10,255 bases of DNA from Pseudomonadota bacterium (GTDB lineage: Bacteria > Pseudomonadota > Gammaproteobacteria > Burkholderiales > Eutrophovitaceae). Position 1 is the stretch's first letter; each line of letters begins with the position of its first letter. Below the pieces are notes generated by a model that did not search any database, had not been told where the DNA came from, and saw only the letters and a program-made list of their open reading frames with translations. Location: the NCBI GenBank assembly GCA_002704665.1, contig PAHB01000079.1, positions 1 through 10,255 on the forward strand, given 5' to 3'. Position numbers and translations under genes: made by a program. Positions 1 to 5,401 of this stretch are shown piece after piece.

Positions 1-21
1 CTTTTCCAAAACACTATCCAT
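1..21 (-). CDS. rpmD: 5' end of next spc-operon gene, probably ribosomal protein L30 (partial)
   Basis: An ATG lies 2 nt after the rpsE stop codon, preceded by a purine-rich GGTGGGG inside the rpsE end, and opens a frame (MDSVLEK) that runs off the window edge. Only seven codons are visible, so identity rests on position: in Betaproteobacteria and E. coli the gene after rpsE is rpmD (50S protein L30), followed by rplO. The visible residues do not match an L30 or L15 start I recognise; an N-terminal extension of L30 is possible, and L15 is the alternative if L30 is missing. Confidence 0.5.
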
Positions 22-23
22 TT

Positions 24-539
24 TTACCCCACCACCTCGTCTACAGTTTTACCCCTTTTTAGAGCCACCTCCGATGGGGTATGCGCGTTTACCAAACCGT
101 TAATAGTGGCTCTCACAACGTTGTAGGGATTTGATGAGCCAATACACTTCGCTAAAATGTTTGTGACTCCCATCACCTCAAATACCGCTCGCATAGGGCC
201 GCCAGCAATTATACCCGTACCCTCTGAGGCCGGTTGCATAAAAACCTTTGCCGCTCCATGAACACCAATTATTGTGTGATGTACCGTACCATTTTTCAGG
301 CTTACCTTTGTTAGTCTCCTGCGGGCTTTTTCCATTGCCTTTTGAACAGCTCCGGGAACTTCTCTAGCTTTTCCTTTACCCATTCCAATACCACCGTCAC
401 CGTCGCCTACTACTGCTAGCGCCGCAAAGCCCAAAACACGCCCACCCTTCACTACTTTGGTAACGCGATTGACTGCAACCATCTTTTCTCGGAGTCCATC
501 ACCCTGATTGTTCAATTCCGTATTTTGCCCTTTAGCCAT
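24..539 (-). CDS. rpsE: 30S ribosomal protein S5
   Basis: S5 sits on the solvent side of the 30S body near helix 34 and the mRNA entry, with a role in decoding accuracy. The 171-residue product is normal length for Betaproteobacteria. The N-terminal RNA-binding domain shows NRVTKVVKGGR at residues 24-34, the loop where spectinomycin-resistance changes fall in E. coli, here apparently wild type. Next come GDGDGGIGMGKGKA (45-58), AGGPMRAVFEVMGV (112-125) in the C-terminal domain, and GSSNPYN (134-140). The ATG follows the rplR stop by 8 nt, with AGGAAG overlapping that stop as ribosome binding site. It is the last complete gene of the spc cluster in the window. Confidence 0.98.
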   Translation of the reverse strand: MAKGQNTELNNQGDGLREKMVAVNRVTKVVKGGRVLGFAALAVVGDGDGGIGMGKGKAREVPGAVQKAMEKARRRLTKVSLKNGTVHHTIIGVHGAAKVFMQPASEGTGIIAGGPMRAVFEVMGVTNILAKCIGSSNPYNVVRATINGLVNAHTPSEVALKRGKTVDEVVG

Positions 540-547
540 ATTTCTTC

Positions 548-898
548 CTAAAAACTTAGCCCTGCTGCTCGCGCGGCATCAGCTAACGCCTTCACGCGCC
601 CATGATAATTGTACCCAGATCTGTCAAATGCGACTTTCGTAAAACCTGCCGCGGTAGCCTTCTCCCCTACTACTTTTCCTACCAAAGTTGCCGCCTTGAT
701 ATTTCCCCCATTCCCGGTATCTTTTTTTATATTTGCCTCGAGTGTAGACGCAGAGACAACCACTTTCGCATTCTGGTCAATTACTTGAGCATACATATTA
801 CTGTTGGAGCGAAAAACAAGCAGTCTCACTATTTTTTTATCCGCTATTTTGATTCTAGTTTTTCTAGAACGGCGCAACCTTGATGAATTTTTGTTCAT
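548..898 (-). CDS. rplR: 50S ribosomal protein L18
   Basis: L18 binds 5S rRNA together with L5 and helps place it in the central protuberance. The 116-residue product has the basic N-terminus expected of the family (RLRRSRKTRIKI, residues 7-18), followed by the conserved core; FDRSGYNYHGRV at 91-102 and LADAARAAGL near the end are diagnostic. The start at 898 is chosen because MNKNSSRLRRSRKTR aligns with family starts and leaves a 13-nt gap after rplF containing AGAGAG. An in-frame ATG at 943 would add 15 residues and overlap rplF by 32 nt, which is unlikely. rpsE follows after 8 nt. Confidence 0.97.
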   Translation of the reverse strand: MNKNSSRLRRSRKTRIKIADKKIVRLLVFRSNSNMYAQVIDQNAKVVVSASTLEANIKKDTGNGGNIKAATLVGKVVGEKATAAGFTKVAFDRSGYNYHGRVKALADAARAAGLSF

Positions 899-911
899 TT
901 TAATTTTCTCT

Positions 912-1445
912 CTATTTCTTCTTGGTCTCTTTAAGGAGGACAACCTCTTCAGAGTACCTCACTCCCTTTCCCTTGTACGGTTCCGGCGGGCGATAGTTGC
1001 GGATTTCGGCAGCTACTTGCCCGACCCTTTGCTTATCAACGCCTCTTACCACGATTTCTGTTTGAGTCGGAGTCTCAACTTTAATTCCCTCAGGGAGTTT
1101 ATAATTGATTGGATGAGAAAATCCCAGCGAGAGGTTCAATTTATCCCCTTGAGCCTGCGCTCTAAAACCTACTCCTACTAGCGAAAGTTTTTTTTCGAAA
1201 CCTTTACTTACGCCCTCAACCATGTTCGCCAGCAATGCCCTCTGAGTTCCATGCATCGCTTTAGCCTCGGCGCTATCGTTTTTTGGAGAAACTTTAATCT
1301 CATTCCCATCCTGAACCAGCTCAACCAACGGGTGCATATTTTGGGACAAAGATCCCAGCGATCCTTTACACAATACTTCCCCTTCGCTGTGATCAAGAGT
1401 GACCCCATTCGGCAAGTTTATAGTACGTTTACCCACTCGAGACAT
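912..1445 (-). CDS. rplF: 50S ribosomal protein L6
   Basis: L6 is a two-domain protein at the base of the L7/L12 stalk, contacting the sarcin-ricin loop region used by EF-G and EF-Tu. The 177-residue length is typical. Visible landmarks are MSRVGK at the start, KGFEKKLSLVGVGFRA (81-96) linking the repeated domains, DKLNLSLGFSHP (101-112), and the signature PEPYKGKGVRY (154-164). The C-terminus LKETKKK is the form I associate with Betaproteobacteria. The gap to rpsH is 27 nt and holds AAGGGG about 7 nt before the ATG. An A8 run at 1188-1195 encodes part of FEKK. Confidence 0.98.
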   Translation of the reverse strand: MSRVGKRTINLPNGVTLDHSEGEVLCKGSLGSLSQNMHPLVELVQDGNEIKVSPKNDSAEAKAMHGTQRALLANMVEGVSKGFEKKLSLVGVGFRAQAQGDKLNLSLGFSHPINYKLPEGIKVETPTQTEIVVRGVDKQRVGQVAAEIRNYRPPEPYKGKGVRYSEEVVLLKETKKK

Positions 1446-1472
1446 TCGTTTACCCCTTAAGTGAGCTTAAAA

Positions 1473-1868
1473 TTATGCAACTATACATAGCACTTCTCCA
1501 CCAACTCCGCTTTCACGAGCCTTTCTATCAGTCATTACCCCTCGTGACGTAGAAACTATCGCCACTCCTAAACCATTCATTACTTTCGGTATATCTCGCG
1601 CTGGCTTATAAATTCGCAATCCTGGTCTGCTGATGCGCTCAATTTTCTCTATAACGGGCTTACCAGCATAATATTTCAATCCTATTTCCAAAAAAGCTTT
1701 GGTATCTTCGCCGCTGGAAATAAAATCTTCAATGTAACCTTCCTCCTTAAGGACTTTAGCTATTGCTGCCTTGACTTTACTTTTCGGCACCGATACTGAG
1801 ACTTTCTCAGCCATTTGGGCATTCCGTATTCTTGTTAACATGTCGGCTATGGGATCACTCATACTCAT
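1473..1868 (-). CDS. rpsH: 30S ribosomal protein S8
   Basis: S8 binds helix 21 of 16S rRNA and is central to assembly of the 30S platform. In E. coli it is also the translational repressor of the spc operon, acting near the start of the L5 gene. The 131-residue product starts MSMSDPIADMLTRIRNAQ, a betaproteobacterial form, and has RPGLRIY (81-87) and the conserved C-terminal stretch GVAIVSTSRGVMTDRKAR (101-118). The open frame extends up to 1958, but those residues overlap rpsN and do not look like S8. The ATG at 1868 has GGGAGA 7 nt upstream; the ATG at 1862 (MSDPIAD) is a less likely alternative. Confidence 0.97.
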   Translation of the reverse strand: MSMSDPIADMLTRIRNAQMAEKVSVSVPKSKVKAAIAKVLKEEGYIEDFISSGEDTKAFLEIGLKYYAGKPVIEKIERISRPGLRIYKPARDIPKVMNGLGVAIVSTSRGVMTDRKARESGVGGEVLCIVA

Positions 1869-1875
1869 TCTAAAA

Positions 1876-1881
1876 TCTCCC
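1876..1881 (-). promoter_or_regulatory. Ribosome binding site that fixes the rpsH start
   Basis: GGGAGA immediately follows the rpsN stop codon and lies 7 nt before the ATG at 1868. This spacing favours 1868 over both the ATG at 1862 (13 nt) and the far upstream ATG at 1958 inside rpsN. Confidence 0.7.
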
Positions 1882-2187
1882 TTACCAGCTAGCCTTAATA
1901 ATGCCAGGAACTTCCCCTCGCATCGCGATTTCTCGCAATTTTCCTCGAGCCAAACCAAACTTTTTAAAGACTCCTCGCGGACGTCCTGTCAGGGCACACC
2001 TGCTCCTCAATCTGACGGGACTAGCGTTTCGAGGTAACCTCTGCAACTTTTCTCGGGCTAGCATCTTTTCCTCATCAGGAACTTTAAAGTTTCCAATTAT
2101 TTCTAGCAATGCTTTTCTCCGAACCATATACTTTTCAACGATTTTTCGTCGTTTTAGATCCCTATTTATCATTGATTTCTTGGCCAT
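1882..2187 (-). CDS. rpsN: 30S ribosomal protein S14, zinc-independent long form
   Basis: S14 sits in the 30S head next to S3, S10 and S19 and is needed late in 30S assembly. At 101 residues it has the length of the E. coli-type long S14. The C-terminal signature RLRSRCALTGRPRG (59-72) contains a single cysteine (Cys64) and no CxxC pairs, so this is the zinc-free (C-minus) type, not the short zinc-ribbon type. GVFKKFGLAR and AMRGEVPGIIKASW complete the family ending. The ATG at 2187 is 9 nt after the rplE stop; the best Shine-Dalgarno match, AGGAG in the end of rplE, is rather far (13 nt). Confidence 0.98.
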   Translation of the reverse strand: MAKKSMINRDLKRRKIVEKYMVRRKALLEIIGNFKVPDEEKMLAREKLQRLPRNASPVRLRSRCALTGRPRGVFKKFGLARGKLREIAMRGEVPGIIKASW

Positions 2188-2196
2188 ATCTTTGAA

Positions 2197-2964
2197 CTAA
2201 CTCCTGAGTGGAAATTTAAACGCCGTTAAAAGCGACCGCGCTTCGCGATCAGATTTCGCCGTTGTTGTAATGGTAATGTTCAGCCCTCTTATCGCATCGA
2301 TTTTGTCATACTCGATTTCTGGAAAAATTATCTGCTCTTTTACACCCATATTAAAGTTGCCCCTTCCATCGAAAGATTTTGCTGATATTCCTCTGAAATC
2401 CCTCACTCTCGGTATAGCAATAGATATGAGCCTATCTAAAAACTCAAACATTCTTTGCCCTCTGAGAGTGACTTTACACCCGATAGGATACCCTTCGCGG
2501 ATCTTGAATCCTGCAACTGACCTGCGGGCTTTAGTTACGATGGGCTTCTGACCAGATATTTTAGTAAGGTCATTAAGAGCGTGATCTAAAACTTTCTTAT
2601 CGTTTACTGCTTCCCCGACTCCCATGTTTAGGACAATTTTGTCCACTCTAGGAACTTGCATATCCGTTTTGTATCCAAATTCCTTTTTCAAACTCGGTGT
2701 GATTATCTCAGCGTACATCACTTGCAACCTAGCTTTAAGAGAATCTTTAATTTCCTCCCCGCTAGCCACCGTCCGGGCAGAAGACGAGGTCTTTTTTGCT
2801 GCCGACTTTTTTCTTGTTGCGGTAGATTTTTTTACCGCCCCCTTTTTGTCAGCGGCCACAGATTTTTTTTTGACTGATGTTGTTTTCGCCGTGGAAGTTT
2901 TTCTGCTTTTTTTCACCGGATTGGGTTTTTCAGTTGCCGGTTGTTTTTGTTTTTCATCGACCAT
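2197..2964 (-). CDS. rplE: 50S ribosomal protein L5 with a long lysine-rich N-terminal tail
   Basis: L5 binds 5S rRNA in the central protuberance, touches P-site tRNA and forms a bridge to S13 in the 30S head. From residue 77 to 255 this is an ordinary L5 of 179 residues: KARLQVMY aligns with the usual start MARLQ.FY, then AGFKIREGYPIGCKVTLRG (151-169) and FDGRGNFNMGVKEQIIFPE (198-216). Residues 1-76 are an extra tail. By my count residues 17-58 hold 15 Lys, 2 Arg, 12 Ser/Thr, 7 Ala and one acidic residue, with VKK/RKKS units at 17, 31, 44 and 51. The start at 2964 follows the rplX stop by 1 nt. ATG 2976 would overlap rplX by 11 nt. ATG 2718 (residue 83) would give a tail-less L5, but would leave 247 nt of open frame unexplained. 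Confidence 0.95.
   Translation of the reverse strand: MVDEKQKQPATEKPNPVKKSRKTSTAKTTSVKKKSVAADKKGAVKKSTATRKKSAAKKTSSSARTVASGEEIKDSLKARLQVMYAEIITPSLKKEFGYKTDMQVPRVDKIVLNMGVGEAVNDKKVLDHALNDLTKISGQKPIVTKARRSVAGFKIREGYPIGCKVTLRGQRMFEFLDRLISIAIPRVRDFRGISAKSFDGRGNFNMGVKEQIIFPEIEYDKIDAIRGLNITITTTAKSDREARSLLTAFKFPLRS
2737..2964 (-). other. Histone H1-like low-complexity tail region of rplE
   Basis: This segment encodes the 76 residues in front of the canonical L5 core. It is stop-free, in frame with the core, strongly basic and depleted of bulky hydrophobics, so the protein segment is probably disordered. Its repeated KKS/AKK pattern resembles bacterial H1-like proteins known from Bordetella and relatives, but that resemblance is compositional only. 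The mRNA is A-rich, including an A9 run at 2863-2871. Confidence 0.75.
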
Positions 2965-2965
2965 G

Positions 2966-3286
2966 TTATATCGCATCCACCATTTCGCCGTTCGATCGGA
3001 AAATTCTTACCTGCCGTCCATCCTCAAGTTTTTTTACCCCGATTCTGTCAGCTTTTTTTGTAACAGGATTGAAAATTGAAACATTCGAAATATGCAAGGA
3101 CATCTCTTTCTCAATTATTCCGCCTGAAGTGCCTTTATTCGGGTTGGGTTTTTCATGCTTCTTAACTCTGTTTACACCCTCAACCAAAACCCGATCACTT
3201 TGAACCAAACGCACTACAGCTCCGCGCTTTCCCTTATCACGCCCGGTGATCACTACTACTTCATCCCCTTTTTTTAATTTTTTCAT
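2966..3286 (-). CDS. rplX: 50S ribosomal protein L24
   Basis: L24 is an early assembly-initiating protein of the 50S subunit, bound near the tunnel exit. The 106-residue product opens with the KOW motif (KKGDEVVVITGRDKGKRGAV, residues 5-24), followed by KKHEKPNPNKGTSGG and SLHISNVS (63-70), all standard for the family. The open frame continues upstream to an ATG at 3325 inside rplN, but MKKLKKGDEV at 3286 is the canonical start and lies 10 nt after the rplN stop. The upstream region is A-rich without a clear Shine-Dalgarno sequence, so translation may be coupled to rplN. Confidence 0.97.
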   Translation of the reverse strand: MKKLKKGDEVVVITGRDKGKRGAVVRLVQSDRVLVEGVNRVKKHEKPNPNKGTSGGIIEKEMSLHISNVSIFNPVTKKADRIGVKKLEDGRQVRIFRSNGEMVDAI

Positions 3287-3296
3287 TTTCTTATTA

Positions 3297-3665
3297 TCAT
3301 AAAACTTCAGGCGCCAAAGACACAATCTTCATAAACTTTTCAGTCCGTAGTTCTCTAGTGACTGGTCCAAAAATTCTTGTTCCTATTGGTTCCAATTTTG
3401 TATTTAACAACACCGCCGCGTTGGAATCGAACCGGATACGCGATCCATCCTGACGACGAACGCCAGAGCTCGTGCGAACAACCACAGCATTGTATACCTC
3501 ACCTTTTTTTACTCTTCCCCGAGGAGCCGCTTCCTTCACCGTAACCTTGATCACGTCCCCAATGCCAGCATATCGCCTTTTGGAACCGCCAAGAACTTTC
3601 ACACACATCACTGCTCTTGCGCCAGTATTGTCTGCTACGCGTAAAACGGATTGCATTTGAATCAT
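3297..3665 (-). CDS. rplN: 50S ribosomal protein L14
   Basis: L14 lies at the 50S interface, next to L19, and contributes to an intersubunit bridge with 16S rRNA. It is 122 residues, full length. Landmarks are VADNTGAR (10-17), CVKVLGGSKRRYAGIGDVIK (21-40), EAAPRGRVKKGEVYNAVVVRT (split around residues 45-65), and the ending RELRTEKFMKIVSLAPEVL (104-122), the betaproteobacterial type. This is the first gene of the classical spc operon and the only one in the window with its own leader: a promoter and about 100 nt of untranslated sequence precede it. GGAGAAG lies 8 nt before the ATG. Confidence 0.98.
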   Translation of the reverse strand: MIQMQSVLRVADNTGARAVMCVKVLGGSKRRYAGIGDVIKVTVKEAAPRGRVKKGEVYNAVVVRTSSGVRRQDGSRIRFDSNAAVLLNTKLEPIGTRIFGPVTRELRTEKFMKIVSLAPEVL

Positions 3666-3673
3666 ATTAAGTA

Positions 3674-3680
3674 CTTCTCC
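3674..3680 (-). promoter_or_regulatory. Ribosome binding site of rplN
   Basis: GGAGAAG, 8 nt before the rplN ATG, is a good Shine-Dalgarno match. Its GGAG could pair with the CTCC at 3728-3725 in the same leader (see the leader entry), which would hide it from the ribosome. Confidence 0.7.
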
Positions 3681-3734
3681 AACTTTTCAAATATCACAAT
3701 AGCCACCGATATCAGATAGTTTTGGGAGGCTCTG

Positions 3735-3750
3735 GGCAGATTAGCCTGCC
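3735..3750 (-). other. Hairpin in the rplN leader
   Basis: GGCAG and CTGCC form a perfect 5-bp GC-rich stem with loop GCTAAT. It is the most stable local structure in the rpsQ-rplN gap. Its place directly downstream of the predicted transcription start suggests it either stabilises the 5' end or belongs to a regulatory fold. Confidence 0.5.
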
Positions 3751-3771
3751 ACTCTCCTAAGACAGCAGATG

Positions 3772-3800
3772 ATTATAATATTTTTATCGGTTTTTTACAA
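3772..3800 (-). promoter_or_regulatory. Sigma-70-type promoter for the spc gene group
   Basis: On the minus strand TTGTAA (3800-3795, 4 of 6 consensus positions) is followed after exactly 17 nt by a perfect TATAAT (3777-3772). It begins 4 nt beyond the rpsQ stop, and no other intergenic gap in the window has room for such an element. E. coli has its spc promoter at the same rpsQ-rplN boundary, which supports the call. The expected start is near 3765. It would let rplN and the genes after it be made in addition to read-through from the fusA/S10 side. Confidence 0.75.
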
Positions 3801-3804
3801 GAAT

Positions 3805-4077
3805 TCAGGCGGAATTTCCTTCCCGAGTCACTATTTCTACTAATTTCCAAGTCTTAAGTTTCGAAATTGGGACTGTCTCAGCAATAGTAACGATATCTCC
3901 AACTTGGCCCTCATTTTTTTCGTCGTGCACATGGTATTTTTTTGATCGACGCATATACTTTCCATACAGCGGGTGTTTGACCTTTCTCTCTACCTTTACT
4001 GTAATTGTTTTTTCAGAGGAACTACTTACCACAGAACCCGTTAGTTTTTTCCCCGTACCAACTGAAGTTTCGTTCAT
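3805..4077 (-). CDS. rpsQ: 30S ribosomal protein S17
   Basis: S17 is an OB-fold primary binder of the 5' domain of 16S rRNA, needed early in 30S assembly. The 90-residue product has KLTGSVVSSSSEKTITVKVE (11-30), then the family hallmark KHPLYGKYMRRSKKYHVHDE (34-53), DIVTIAETVPISKLKTWKLV (61-80), and a short variable tail. Its ATG overlaps the rpmC stop as ATGA, indicating coupled translation. It is the last gene of the S10 group; the 139-bp gap that follows holds the rplN promoter and leader. Confidence 0.98.
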   Translation of the reverse strand: MNETSVGTGKKLTGSVVSSSSEKTITVKVERKVKHPLYGKYMRRSKKYHVHDEKNEGQVGDIVTIAETVPISKLKTWKLVEIVTREGNSA

Positions 4078-4268
4078 TCGATCGACTCCTTCTCTTTGAT
4101 AACAGTCCGCACCCTTGCGATGTCTCTGCGAACTTTTTTTATCTCGCTAGTATTTGTACTTTGCTGCGTCGCCATTTGCATGCTCAGTGAGATTCGAGCT
4201 TTTAATAACTCTCTCAACTCTTTTTCTAGCTCTTCTTTATTTTTAACGCGTAGTTCACTTGCCTTCAT
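4074..4268 (-). CDS. rpmC: 50S ribosomal protein L29
   Basis: L29 is a small helical hairpin protein beside L23 at the tunnel exit, part of the docking area for trigger factor and SRP. The 64-residue length is normal. The sequence begins MKASELRVKNKEELEKELRE and continues with the conserved LLKARISLSMQMATQQ and NTSEIKKVRRDIARVRT segments, compatible with two long helices. The ATG at 4268 is 18 nt after the rplP stop, with two purine-rich candidates upstream (CGGAGGG and AAGGA); AAGGA is better placed. The stop overlaps the rpsQ start. Confidence 0.97.
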   Translation of the reverse strand: MKASELRVKNKEELEKELRELLKARISLSMQMATQQSTNTSEIKKVRRDIARVRTVIKEKESIE

Positions 4269-4286
4269 CTTGTCCTTAGCCCTCCG

Positions 4287-4694
4287 TTAGTGCCTAGAAA
4301 CAAAAATTGTTTTCAATGGCAATTTCGCCGCTGCAAGCCTAAACGCCTCCTTCGCTACAGATTCCGCCACGCCATCCATTTCATACAACACCTTTCCTGG
4401 TTGAATCTGCGCCACCCAAAACTCTACGTTGCCCTTACCTTTGCCCTGCCTAACTTCAGCCGGTTTTTGCGATATCGGCTTATCAGGAAAAATTCTAATC
4501 CAAACTCGACCACCTCTTTTTATGTGTCTAGTCATAGCCCGTCGAACTGCCTCTATTTGCCGAGCTGTGAGCCTACCTCGAGCTACAGCTTTTAATCCAA
4601 ATTCACCGAAGGATACTTTTGCCCCTCGAGTAGCAACCCCGTAATTCCGCCCTTTATGTTGTTTACGATACTTGGTTCTAGCTGGTTGGAGCAT
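4287..4694 (-). CDS. rplP: 50S ribosomal protein L16
   Basis: L16 binds near the A-site tRNA and the L11/central protuberance side of the 50S and is a late assembly protein. The 135-residue product starts MLQPARTKYRK, a betaproteobacterial form. It shows GRLTARQIEAVRRAMTRHIK (40-59), IRIFPDKPISQKP (67-79), VRQGKGKGNVEFWVA (81-95) and QPGKVLYEMDGV. Arg82 aligns with E. coli Arg81, the residue hydroxylated there by YcfD/RoxA; whether this organism has the enzyme is unknown. The ATG overlaps the last 17 nt of rpsC, and GAGGG in the rpsC coding sequence serves as ribosome binding site. Confidence 0.98.
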   Translation of the reverse strand: MLQPARTKYRKQHKGRNYGVATRGAKVSFGEFGLKAVARGRLTARQIEAVRRAMTRHIKRGGRVWIRIFPDKPISQKPAEVRQGKGKGNVEFWVAQIQPGKVLYEMDGVAESVAKEAFRLAAAKLPLKTIFVSRH

Positions 4695-5400
4695 TCTTAT
4701 CCCTCATTTTTCTTTCTCTTCCCGCTTTTCTTGAAGGCTGTTCTGCCGCTGCGGAAATCTGCGTTCCACGGCCTACTAGCCTCTCACCCTTGTAAACCCA
4801 AACTTTAATGCCAATGATTCCATAGGTGGTCTCCGCTTCAGCAACCCCATAATCGATATCGGCTCTAAAGGTGTGGAGAGGAACTCTACCCTCCCGGTAC
4901 CATTCCCTTCGCGCAATTTCAATCCCATTCAACCTACCCGAGCTCATGATTTTAATACCTTGAGCCCCAAGCCGCATCGCATTTTGAATTGCCCTTTTCA
5001 TAGCCCGGCGAAACATCATTCGTTTTTCCAATTGTTGCGCAATCGAGTCTGCAACTAATTGGGCATCGATTTCTGGTTTCCTTACCTCCTCAATATTTAC
5101 ATGAACAGGAACTCCTACCAAACGCTGTAACTCTTTTCTCAATGACTCGATGTCTTCACCTTTTTTGCCTATAACTATTCCTGGACGAGCGCTATGAATT
5201 GTTATTTTTGCATTTTTTGTTGGGCGCTCTATAATAACTTTTGATACTGCTGCATGCGCAAGTCGTTTTTTCAAAAAATGACGAACCGAAATGTCCTCTC
5301 GCAGCATCTGGGGAAAAAGTTGATTATTAGCATACCAACGCGATGTCCAGTCTTTGTTGAATGCCAATCTAAAACCAATAGGATTTATTTTTTGACCCAT
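4678..5400 (-). CDS. rpsC: 30S ribosomal protein S3
   Basis: S3 forms part of the mRNA entry tunnel in the 30S head and contributes to mRNA unwinding with S4 and S5. The 240-residue product starts MGQKINPIGFRLA. The type II KH domain carries its GxxG loop as GKKG at residues 78-81. The C-terminal domain shows MFRRAMKRAIQNAMRLGAQG, IKIMSSGRLNGIEIARREWY and YGIIGIKVWVYKGE. The last ~20 residues are a basic variable tail, slightly longer than in E. coli (233 residues). The start at 5400 lies 1 nt after the rplV stop, with AAAGGA upstream; an in-frame ATG at 5421 would add seven residues not seen in the family. Confidence 0.98.
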   Translation of the reverse strand: MGQKINPIGFRLAFNKDWTSRWYANNQLFPQMLREDISVRHFLKKRLAHAAVSKVIIERPTKNAKITIHSARPGIVIGKKGEDIESLRKELQRLVGVPVHVNIEEVRKPEIDAQLVADSIAQQLEKRMMFRRAMKRAIQNAMRLGAQGIKIMSSGRLNGIEIARREWYREGRVPLHTFRADIDYGVAEAETTYGIIGIKVWVYKGERLVGRGTQISAAAEQPSRKAGRERKMRDKNAPTS

Positions 5401-5401
5401 A

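Larger units (their letters stand above)
3666..3765 (-). promoter_or_regulatory. Structured 5' leader of rplN (candidate regulatory RNA)
   Basis: This is the untranslated region expected from the promoter at 3772-3800, assuming a start near 3765. It holds a hairpin with GGCAG (3750-3746) pairing CTGCC (3739-3735) around a 6-nt loop; outer GGAG (3757-3754) can extend it by pairing CTCC (3728-3725). A second stem, ATATC (3712-3708) with GATAT (3695-3691), has a 12-nt loop containing GGTGGC (3707-3702). GCCTCC (3730-3725) could instead pair with that GGTGGC (one T-T mismatch), or its CTCC with the rplN ribosome binding site. There is no U-tract, so it is not an intrinsic terminator. I do not recognise it as a known ribosomal-protein leader class. 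Confidence 0.45.

Noticed and set aside
899..943. Longer L18 starting at 943
   Set aside because: It would overlap rplF by 32 nt, and the aligned family start is at 898.
804..1181. Plus-strand open frame of 125 codons across rplR and rplF
   Set aside because: It lies entirely opposite two well-conserved ribosomal genes, has no recognisable domain, and its composition is what antisense reading of lysine-rich genes gives (Phe/Leu/Ser-rich).
1869..1958. Longer S8 starting at 1958
   Set aside because: The extra 30 residues overlap the end of rpsN in another frame, do not match S8, and the ATG at 1868 has a well-spaced binding site.
2624..3203. Plus-strand open frames opposite rplE and rplX with hydrophobic, membrane-like stretches
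   Set aside because: The apparent hydrophobic segments are the antisense of the lysine-rich L5 tail (AAA read as TTT, Phe). No start signals or family resemblance support a gene.
3287..3325. Longer L24 starting at 3325
   Set aside because: The extra 13 residues lie within the rplN end, and the family start MKKLKKGDEV fits 3286.
3724..3757. Intrinsic terminator ending the S10 operon
   Set aside because: There is a GC-rich hairpin but no following run of T on the minus strand, and it lies downstream of the predicted spc promoter, inside its transcript.
3751..3758. Tiny leader peptide (GTG start after AGGAGA) in the rplN leader
   Set aside because: The purine stretch is too close to the GTG and the frame closes after three codons; not supportable.
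3691..3765. tRNA or other small structured RNA gene in the rpsQ-rplN gap
   Set aside because: No acceptor stem pairing, no T-loop GTTCRANNC box and no CCA end; about 75 nt with weak stems only.
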